Source: Bryobacterales bacterium
Lineage (GTDB): Bacteria > Acidobacteriota > Terriglobia > Bryobacterales > Bryobacteraceae
DNA: 64,000 nucleotides
Reading direction: 5' to 3'
Assembly: GCA_020846745.1 (NCBI GenBank)
Contig: JADLDI010000125.1
Coordinates: 50,222-114,221 of the forward strand
Of this stretch, positions 26,362-33,472 are shown one piece after another (the first letter of the stretch is position 1; every line of letters starts with the position of its first letter). The notes beneath the pieces were generated by a model that was given only the letters and a program-made list of their open reading frames with translations, was not told the DNA's origin and made no database searches. The position numbers and the translations under genes were made by a program.

Positions 26362-29300
26362 TTACCAAACCATCCGCAACCCCAGCCGCACCTGCCGTTG
26401 ATCCGGCTGTGCGCTCGTCACGGCCAGAAAGTTTGCTGCGTTAATATTCGCGTTCGGGGCATTGAAGTGCGGCGTATTCGTCGCATTTGCGGCCTCCGCG
26501 CGGAACTCCAGGTTCACCCGCTCGGTAATTGCGAATCGCCGGAACACGCCCAAGTCCAGGTTCACCGTGCCCGGTCCGCGCAGCAGGTTCCTGCCCGACG
26601 TCCCGAACCGTACGCCCGCAGGCGCCGCGAACGCCGCCGGATCGAAAAACGGCGAATTCGGACCAATCCCGCCCAGCTTCACTACTTCCGCCTTCACTTG
26701 GTCCGCCGTCTGCGAATTACCCGGCGCGTTCAGCGCGCCCTGCGCTGCCGACACCGTAAACGGACGGCCCTGGAATGCCGCGAACACCCCGTTTATCTGC
26801 CAGCCGCCAAATACCCACTTCTGCACGCCATCGGTCGCGAATTTCTTGCCCTTGCCGAACGGTAACTCGTACACCACGCCCGCCTGGAAGTTATGCGGTA
26901 TGTTATAACCCGCCTGCGCCCGGTTCAATCGAAACGCCGGAGCCCAGTTATACATCAGGTTACCCGTCCACCCGTCCTCATCCGTATAGTTGATCGACTT
27001 TGAGAATGTATAGGCCAGTTTCACCGTCAGTCCGTCGGCCGCGCGGCGGTTCGATGCCACCTGCAACCCGTGGTAATTGGCGCTCAAATAACCGTCCCAC
27101 GCCCACGTGTCCACTGTCCTGCCGAACTGCGCCGCCTGCGGGCGCCCCGTGTTCCCCGCGCCCGGCGCCGCCGCGTTAATGTTGTAATCCGCAAAGCTGC
27201 GCGTAGTCTGTGTGCCCACATAGGCCACCGAAGTAACCCACTGTCCCGGTAGCTGCCGCTCGATCGTGAAGTTCCACGACTGTACATAGCCCCGGTGCAG
27301 CACATCGGTCGGGATATACCGCATCAGCGCCGTCGTCGGCAACTGCACCCGTCCGGAACTCATGTCCGGAAACACAATGCTCGGAATCCCTTGTTCAACC
27401 GTGCGCACCGGTTGGAACGTATTGGGGGAATTGAAAGTCGCTGCGAACGTCAGCGGGAAAAATCCGCGCAACGGACGCGCCAGCGGCATCGGGTTATATG
27501 CCACCCCGTAACCGCTGCGGATCACCGTCTTCTCGTTCAGCCGGTAGGCGAATCCGACGCGCGGCGCAAACAGCTTCTTACTCGTCGAGATACCCAGATC
27601 ACGTGGAATGTTACCCACGCCGCCTAAGCTTACAATGTTCGTCGCTGGGTCGTATCCTTCCAGCCCGCCGCGGCCCGACCGTGTTTGCAGCGGAAATAAC
27701 TCATACCGCAAGCCGAGCGTCACGGTCAGCTTCTGGCTCACCTGCCACCGGTCGCGGAAATACCACCCCAATTGATAGTTGAACGCCGTCATCGTCTCAT
27801 ACTGGGCCGACCGCCGCATCGTCTCCGGCAACCCGAGCAGATACGCCGCATAGGAGTTGAACTGCGTCAGCGAAGCCCCGCGCGTGCTCGTAATCCCCTG
27901 CGTGAACGACAGCGATCCCATCGGTCCGCCGTTGCCGCCGCCATCCGGATTGTAGTGATTGAGATGGTGCCGGATGCCTTCAAACCCGAACCGTATGTCG
28001 TGCCGCGTCCGGTTCAGCGAGAAGTTCTGCTGCGTCGTCCAGCTACTGTCATAGGCGAAGAACGGCCGCGTATCCGTATCGTTCAGATGGTTCGTATAAC
28101 CGGCGATCGAAATAATCGGCGCGCCGCTGTCGCGTATGTCGCTGCTATTACCGTTCACGCCCGGAATACGCAAGTCGCGATAGTAGAAATTACCGTACCC
28201 AAATCCCGTAATCGCTTGCCCCTGCCGCGTCCAACCCACCACACCGTCCCACAAAAAACTCGGGGAGAAAATGTAAGTGCTACCGATCGTCGCCACCTGC
28301 GTGCGCAGCGATCCGTCGCCAATGCTCGATCCCGACGGGCATAGCGGCGCGCCGCCGCCCGTCCCAAACGCCGGAGCACAACTTACCGTCGCGTTCATGA
28401 TCGAGTACTTACCCCAAATCGTGTGATCCACGTTCCGGTTCCAGTTGATCTTGGTGTCGAAGTTATTCCGGTCCATCTTCTGCGTGCCGTTGGCCAGAAA
28501 GTTCGACCCCGTGCCCGTCCGGTTCGGCAGCGGAATCAAGTCCTGAATCTGCCGCACAATCCCGCTCTGCCGGTTCAATGGCACGATATTACTCGCAAAC
28601 GGTGTCCGTCCGGAACCGTCCGCCGCCCCGGTCGCCGGGTCGTAAATGGTCGTGTTATAGCGCGAAAAATCGCCCTGCTTCTGATCCGCCGTAGGTACGG
28701 TCAGCAGTTGCGTGGCCCCCAGCCGCTCGTGTACCCCCTCCCAAGCCCCGAAAAAGAATAACTTATTCTTCTTGATCGGACCACCGAGCGTGAGGCCATC
28801 GACGTTATTGATATTCGACGGCTTGTCGCCGCTATTGAAGAAATTCTTTGCCTGTAACCTTGCGTTGTCATGCAGCGCCCAAGCCGACCCGTGCAGTCCA
28901 TTCGTACCCGACTTAGTGATGACCGTGATGGCCGCGCCGCCCGCAAACCCCTGCTCGGCATCGAAGTTATTCGTCGCGACGTTGATCGTCTCAATCGTTT
29001 CCGCCGGCGGCACATACGCCGTGTGATGCGGCAGCCACAGAAACACACTCAACGCGCCGTCAATCCGCGTCGCATTGTTATTGCGGTTCACGCCGTTCAC
29101 GTTCGTGTCCAACGCCCGTGCAGGAGCCGCCTGAATCGAGTTCTGATACCGCCCCGGCGTCGCCCCCGGCACCAGGTTGATCAAGCTTTGGTAGTTCCGG
29201 TACCGCGGCAGCGGCATATTGATAACTTCTTTCGCCCCGAGTTCCGTGTGCAGGTCCGACTTATCCGTTTGCAGCGCCACCTGTCCCGCCTCAACGGTAA

Positions 29301-29643
29301 CCGTCTCGCTGACCTGCCCCAGTTCGAGCGCCGCATCCTCGCGCCGCACCACGTTCGCCGTAATCGGTAAATCGCGCTTGGTTACCGACCGGAACCCGTT
29401 CGCCGTGATCATCAAATCGTAATTACCCGGTACCAGGTTTGAGAACGTGTAAGCTCCGATATCGTTGGTCTGCGCCGTCAGTTCCTGCGCCGTGCCTGTA
29501 TTTCGCACCGTCACCTTAGCACCAGGTACAACAGCCCCGCCCATATCCTGCACGGTTCCGGTCAATGATCCATAAAGCACCTGTGCCGAAGCGGCGTTAG
29601 CAGACACCAAAAGCAGAATCGCGAACGTAGCAGTTCGAAGCAT
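26362..29643 (-). CDS. Oar-like TonB-dependent receptor with carboxypeptidase-regulatory domain
   Basis: About 1,093 residues, starting at ATG 29643; a further upstream ATG would add 13 residues ahead of a good signal peptide (MLRTATFAILLLVSANAASA). Residues about 25-110 form a carboxypeptidase-regulatory beta domain (LTGTVQDMGGAVVPGAKVTV, GAYTFSNLVPGNYDL), then a plug (EVINMPLPRYRNYQSLINLVPG) and a long outer-membrane barrel ending in RLGLRMVW with terminal aromatic. Acidobacteria carry many of these; they are thought to import or bind large substrates, but specificity is unknown. The barrel gene lies 81 nt upstream of the two giant surface-type genes, on the same strand. Confidence 0.88.
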   Translation of the reverse strand: MLRTATFAILLLVSANAASAQVLYGSLTGTVQDMGGAVVPGAKVTVRNTGTAQELTAQTNDIGAYTFSNLVPGNYDLMITANGFRSVTKRDLPITANVVRREDAALELGQVSETVTVEAGQVALQTDKSDLHTELGAKEVINMPLPRYRNYQSLINLVPGATPGRYQNSIQAAPARALDTNVNGVNRNNNATRIDGALSVFLWLPHHTAYVPPAETIETINVATNNFDAEQGFAGGAAITVITKSGTNGLHGSAWALHDNARLQAKNFFNSGDKPSNINNVDGLTLGGPIKKNKLFFFGAWEGVHERLGATQLLTVPTADQKQGDFSRYNTTIYDPATGAADGSGRTPFASNIVPLNRQSGIVRQIQDLIPLPNRTGTGSNFLANGTQKMDRNNFDTKINWNRNVDHTIWGKYSIMNATVSCAPAFGTGGGAPLCPSGSSIGDGSLRTQVATIGSTYIFSPSFLWDGVVGWTRQGQAITGFGYGNFYYRDLRIPGVNGNSSDIRDSGAPIISIAGYTNHLNDTDTRPFFAYDSSWTTQQNFSLNRTRHDIRFGFEGIRHHLNHYNPDGGGNGGPMGSLSFTQGITSTRGASLTQFNSYAAYLLGLPETMRRSAQYETMTAFNYQLGWYFRDRWQVSQKLTVTLGLRYELFPLQTRSGRGGLEGYDPATNIVSLGGVGNIPRDLGISTSKKLFAPRVGFAYRLNEKTVIRSGYGVAYNPMPLARPLRGFFPLTFAATFNSPNTFQPVRTVEQGIPSIVFPDMSSGRVQLPTTALMRYIPTDVLHRGYVQSWNFTIERQLPGQWVTSVAYVGTQTTRSFADYNINAAAPGAGNTGRPQAAQFGRTVDTWAWDGYLSANYHGLQVASNRRAADGLTVKLAYTFSKSINYTDEDGWTGNLMYNWAPAFRLNRAQAGYNIPHNFQAGVVYELPFGKGKKFATDGVQKWVFGGWQINGVFAAFQGRPFTVSAAQGALNAPGNSQTADQVKAEVVKLGGIGPNSPFFDPAAFAAPAGVRFGTSGRNLLRGPGTVNLDLGVFRRFAITERVNLEFRAEAANATNTPHFNAPNANINAANFLAVTSAQPDQRQVRLGLRMVW

Positions 29644-29680
29644 ATTGTCCCAGACCTCACAAAGGATCGAAATTGTTCCC

Positions 29681-29710
29681 ACATTACCCGGTTGCCGAGC
29701 CTCACGTCAA
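29681..29710 (-). promoter_or_regulatory. Promoter of the Oar-like receptor gene
   Basis: Minus-strand TTGACG (29705-29710), an 18-nt spacer and TAATGT (29681-29686). It is followed by a leader of about 30 nt to the ATG at 29643, with GAGG upstream of the start. Confidence 0.5.
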
Positions 29711-29776
29711 CCTGCCCCGAGAGACCGGTTTATCGCTTTGCGTTAACTGTTTGAACGGTAGTACGATAGGCCTGTC

Positions 29777-30051
29777 ATTCGGTCCTTTGGCGATAGGGAA
29801 ACCGAAAAGGTCTTCGCCGTCGCTTCAGCCGTGCCTTTCAGGCTATCGCTCCTGTAGCGAAGCGGAAACTCGATCACATCAATGCGGCGACTAGCTTGGC
29901 GGACCTGGCCGCCATTCCTGGTAATCGCTTGGAGGCGCTTGGGGGAGACCGCAAGGGCCAGTACAGCATTCGAATCAACGACCAATGGCGGATCTGTTTC
30001 GTCTGGATTGATAACGACGCCACCACAGTCGAAATCGTTGATTACCATTGA
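29777..30051 (+). pseudogene. HigB-type toxin, frameshifted
   Basis: The N-terminal half reads VIRSFGDRETEKVF in one frame and the C-terminal half RRFSRAFQAIAP...INAATSLADL...GNRLEALGGDRKGQYSIRINDQWRICF...VEIVDYH in another. Together they make an almost complete RelE-superfamily HigB ribonuclease of about 92 residues. One missing base near 29815 explains the break. No ATG, GTG or TTG begins the first half (ATT stands where the usual Met would be), so the start is lost too. The intact antitoxin follows 9 nt later. It is probably inactive. Confidence 0.8.
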
Positions 30052-30059
30052 GGAGGTTT

Positions 30060-30368
30060 ATGGCGCGCAAGAATAAGACCATGCCGCCGATTCACCCGGG
30101 TGAAACGCTGCGCGAAGACTTCTTGAGGCCACTTGATCTCACCCCGAACCGCCTGGCCATCGAGTTACAGGTGCCAGTCACTCGCGTGAATGACATTGTT
30201 CGTTGCAGGCGCGCCATTACCGCCGATACCGCTCTACGTCTGGCAAGGTATTTCGGAACGAGCGCGCAGTTTTGGATGAACCTCCAAACCAACTACGAGC
30301 TGGAGTTAGCCCAAGATGAGCGCGGGGCGGAGATCCTCGGTCGAATCAGACCTCACCAAGCGGCTTAA
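30060..30368 (+). CDS. higA: HigA-type antitoxin (XRE family)
   Basis: About 102 residues, starting at ATG 30060 behind AGGAGG (30051-30056); an upstream start would lie inside the higB stop region. The core IHPGETLREDFLRPLDLTPNRLAIELQVPVTRVNDIVRCRRAITADTALRL is the VapI/HigA helix-turn-helix, and the C-terminal YFGTSAQFWMNLQTNYELELA is equally diagnostic. HigA neutralises HigB and represses the operon. Here the toxin is broken while the antitoxin is intact, so this copy could persist as a regulator or as an anti-addiction gene. Confidence 0.9.
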   Translation: MARKNKTMPPIHPGETLREDFLRPLDLTPNRLAIELQVPVTRVNDIVRCRRAITADTALRLARYFGTSAQFWMNLQTNYELELAQDERGAEILGRIRPHQAA

Positions 30369-30475
30369 CCTCGGACTTTGGATCGCTTCCGCGATTCCGG
30401 TTAATCCCTGCCACTAAGCGATGACGGCACGAGCCGGGAAAGCATCTATACTCGCGAAGATGACTGGAACCGGTA

Positions 30476-30606
30476 GTGCGGATCCTTGCGGACACAAACA
30501 TCGTGTTGCGCCGCGTTTTCAAGTGCTAGTGCGCGTTCTCGCGGACACAAACATCCTGCTACGCCGTGTTGATCGGCGCCATTTCGACCAACTGATCTTC
30601 TCTAAC
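30476..30606 (+). pseudogene. Tandemly repeated 5' remnants of a PIN toxin gene
   Basis: Two 42-nt near-copies (30476-30517 and 30529-30570) each encode the first strand of a PIN domain: VRILADTNIVLRRV and VRVLADTNILLRRV. The first runs into TAG at 30527-30529. The second continues DRRHFDQLIF and then loses similarity. The acidic D of LADTN is retained in both. No antitoxin is recognisable upstream. This looks like debris of a toxin locus with local duplication or recombination between two PIN genes. Confidence 0.65.
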
Positions 30607-30640
30607 GCCCCTCAATCCTGGCCGCATCTAAACTATCCGT

Positions 30641-33466
30641 ATGACCCGCCCGGCGCTGGCTGTTTTTGCTTTTCTCCTCCTCGCCGCGCCCGACGAGCGC
30701 CTCGCCCGCCACCGCAATCTCGGCAAAGCGTACTTCGAAACCCCCACCACCCACGCCCAAGCCGTCATTGAATTCCAAAAAGCTCTCGCGCTCGCCCCCA
30801 ACTCCACTCGCGACCGTCTCAATCTGGGCCTGTCCCTGATTGCCAACGGCCAGACCGCCGAAGGGATCGCCGAACTCGAAAAGGTCCAAAAGGCCGACCC
30901 GTCTATCCCCCACACTTGGTTCAACCTGGGTATCCAGCTCAAGAAGGCAGGGGAATTCGATAAGGCCCGGACCCAGTTGGAGCAGTTCGTCAAACTCGTC
31001 CCCACCGAACCCACCGGACACCACAACCTCGGCACCCTCTACCGGCTCGCCGGCGAAACCGCCAAAGCCATCGCCGCCTTCGAGCAGGCCTCCAAGCTCG
31101 ACCCCAACCTCGCCGCTCCCCACTTCCAACTCTTCAACCTCTACCGCCAGAACGGCCGCCCGCAGGAAGCCGCTGCCCGTCTGAAACTGTTCCAGGAGGC
31201 CAAGGACCGCCAGAAGGATGCCGCCATCCCCGAGGATGTCGAATGGTCGTTCTATTCCGAAATCTACGACCCGCCGGCGCCGTCTGCACCCTCCGAAGCC
31301 AAGCCCATTACCCCCCGGTTCGTTTCGCAAATTGTTCAAAAGAAAGCCCCAGGGCTGGTCGTCGCCGACCTGAACAACGACGGCAAGCCCGAACTCCTCC
31401 CGTATGACGGCGCCGCCGCCGACTTCAACAACGACGGCCGGCCAGACCTCTGTGTAATCGGGGACAGCCCCCAATTACTCACGAACATCAACAGCAAACT
31501 GGTACCCAGGTCCCTACCCGTTACAGGACAATACTCCCTCTGCGTACCTCTGGACTACGACCGTGACTACGACATGGATATCCTCCTGCTCGGGGCAGGG
31601 ACGAATACCCTCCTCCGCAACCAGGGCAGCTTCGATTTTGCGGAACGAACTCCCGACTTCCCCTTCCAACCCGGCCATCCCCTCACGGCCCACGTCCTCC
31701 GCGTCGTCCCTGATACGAAAGGTCTCGACGTACTAGTCACCTACGCCGATCACCCCGCCATCCTCTATCGCGACCGCCTCGCCGGGCGCTTCGAACCCGA
31801 GCCCTTCCCTCTCATCCCCGCCGGCGAAAGAGTCGTCCGAATCATCGGTGCGGATATCCAGACTGACCGCCGCTGGCTCGCTAACTCCAATGGCCACTAC
31901 ACTTTGCGAAACGAACTCCCCGGCCTGCTCGCCGATTTCGACAACCGCGGCGCCCTCGAACGCCACCCCGATCTGCCCCCCGCAAAGTCCTACGTCCTCG
32001 CCGACTTCAACCTCGACGGCAAACTCGACGTCGCCCTTCACGCCTCCGACGAGTCCCTCCAACTGCTTACCAACACCACATCCACACCTTATAAATGGAC
32101 CCGCCTATCGATCATCGGCACCAAAAACCTCAAACTCGCCTCCGGCGCGGAAGTCGAAATCAAGTCCGGCAATCTGTACCAGAAGCGCCTGTACGCCGGC
32201 TACCCCCTCCACTTCGGTATGGGCGCCTACCCGACCATCGACACCATCCGCATCACCTGGCCCAACGGTCTTATTCAAAACGAACCCAATTTGCCCACCG
32301 GCAAGCCGCTCTCTTATAAGGAAGCGCAACGCCTTTCCGGATCCTGCCCCCAAGTCTGGACCTGGAACGGCCGCGAGTACCAATACGTCACCGACGTGCT
32401 CGGCGTCGCCCCCCTTGGCGCATCCTCAGGCGACGGCCAGTTCTTCCCGGTCGACCACCTCGAACACATCCAACTCCCCGACCTCACCCCCAAGGACGGC
32501 TACCTCGAAGTCCGCCTCACCGAGGAGCTAGCCGAGGTCGCCTACCTCGACCAGATTCGCCTCCTCGCCGTCGACCATCCGCAATCCACCGAGATCTTCC
32601 TGAACGAAAGGTTCCAATCACCCCCCTACCCGCCGCTCGAAGTGTTCCCCGTGGAACGTCGAGTTACCATACACCCCGGTCCGGTTCTCGACTTTCGAAA
32701 CGAACCCAATTCTCCGCTGCTCATCCTCCGCGGCTGGACCGATTGGGCCGACGGCTCCCTGATCCGCCAATACTCCCAGGAACGCGGCCGCGCCCTGAAG
32801 CCCCCCGTCCTCGAAATGCAAAACGGCAACGGACCCTGGCAAACCGCCGTCGCCGACCTCGGCCTCCCCTCCGGCAAACCCAAAGCTTTCGCCGTCCGCG
32901 TCCCCCCTGCCGACCGCTACCGCATCCGCACCAACGTCGAAGTCCACTGGACCGAGATCAGCCTCGCCGAACTCAAAGCACAGCCCGTCCGCATCTCCGA
33001 GCAAACCCCCGCCTCAGCCGGCCTCCGCTTCCGCGGCTTCTCCCGCCTCGTCCAAACCAAGCCCGACCTGTTTGCCTACGCCAACCCGTTCCCGATTTCC
33101 ATGTGGAATCCAACCCCCGGCGTCTACACCCGCTACGGCGACGTCACCCCCTTGATGGACCGCTCCGATGACGAACTCGTGATCATGGGCTCAGGCGACG
33201 AACTCACCCTCCGCTTCGACCCGCGCCGCTTTCCGCCGCCCCCGCCCGCGACGCGCCGCAGCTACGTCCTCGCCGTCGACGGTTGGGCCAAAGATCAGGA
33301 CCCCAACACCGCCTTTTCCCAAACCGTCGGCCCGCTTCCGTTCCACCGCATGTCCGCCTACCCCTACAAACGGACCGAACATCACACTCCAGGACCTCTC
33401 CACCGCCGGTACAACACCCGCCCGGCGCGCAAGCTCATCCCATCCCTTGGTACGATCTCAGACTAG
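30641..33466 (+). CDS. CRTAC1-family protein: TPR, VCBS/FG-GAP and ASPIC/UnbV domains
   Basis: A 941-residue protein. A short hydrophobic N-terminus (ALAVFAFLLLAAP) is a probable export signal. TPR repeats span about residues 25-185 (LNLGLSLIANGQTAEGIAEL, FNLGIQLKKAGEFDKA, HNLGTLYRLAGETAKA). VCBS/FG-GAP elements follow (DLNNDGKPELL, DFNNDGRPDLC, DFNLDGKLDV), then an ASPIC/UnbV domain (about 500-560: LASGAEVEIKSGNLYQKRLY, IRITWPNGLIQNE), then a unique C-terminal region of about 370 residues beginning QVWTWNGREYQYVTDVLGV. A -10-like TAAACT lies 6 nt before the ATG. The pentahaem cytochrome begins 6 nt after the stop, so the two form an operon. The role is unknown; calcium binding is likely from the VCBS loops. 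Confidence 0.82.
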   Translation: MTRPALAVFAFLLLAAPDERLARHRNLGKAYFETPTTHAQAVIEFQKALALAPNSTRDRLNLGLSLIANGQTAEGIAELEKVQKADPSIPHTWFNLGIQLKKAGEFDKARTQLEQFVKLVPTEPTGHHNLGTLYRLAGETAKAIAAFEQASKLDPNLAAPHFQLFNLYRQNGRPQEAAARLKLFQEAKDRQKDAAIPEDVEWSFYSEIYDPPAPSAPSEAKPITPRFVSQIVQKKAPGLVVADLNNDGKPELLPYDGAAADFNNDGRPDLCVIGDSPQLLTNINSKLVPRSLPVTGQYSLCVPLDYDRDYDMDILLLGAGTNTLLRNQGSFDFAERTPDFPFQPGHPLTAHVLRVVPDTKGLDVLVTYADHPAILYRDRLAGRFEPEPFPLIPAGERVVRIIGADIQTDRRWLANSNGHYTLRNELPGLLADFDNRGALERHPDLPPAKSYVLADFNLDGKLDVALHASDESLQLLTNTTSTPYKWTRLSIIGTKNLKLASGAEVEIKSGNLYQKRLYAGYPLHFGMGAYPTIDTIRITWPNGLIQNEPNLPTGKPLSYKEAQRLSGSCPQVWTWNGREYQYVTDVLGVAPLGASSGDGQFFPVDHLEHIQLPDLTPKDGYLEVRLTEELAEVAYLDQIRLLAVDHPQSTEIFLNERFQSPPYPPLEVFPVERRVTIHPGPVLDFRNEPNSPLLILRGWTDWADGSLIRQYSQERGRALKPPVLEMQNGNGPWQTAVADLGLPSGKPKAFAVRVPPADRYRIRTNVEVHWTEISLAELKAQPVRISEQTPASAGLRFRGFSRLVQTKPDLFAYANPFPISMWNPTPGVYTRYGDVTPLMDRSDDELVIMGSGDELTLRFDPRRFPPPPPATRRSYVLAVDGWAKDQDPNTAFSQTVGPLPFHRMSAYPYKRTEHHTPGPLHRRYNTRPARKLIPSLGTISD

Positions 33467-33472
33467 AACCAA

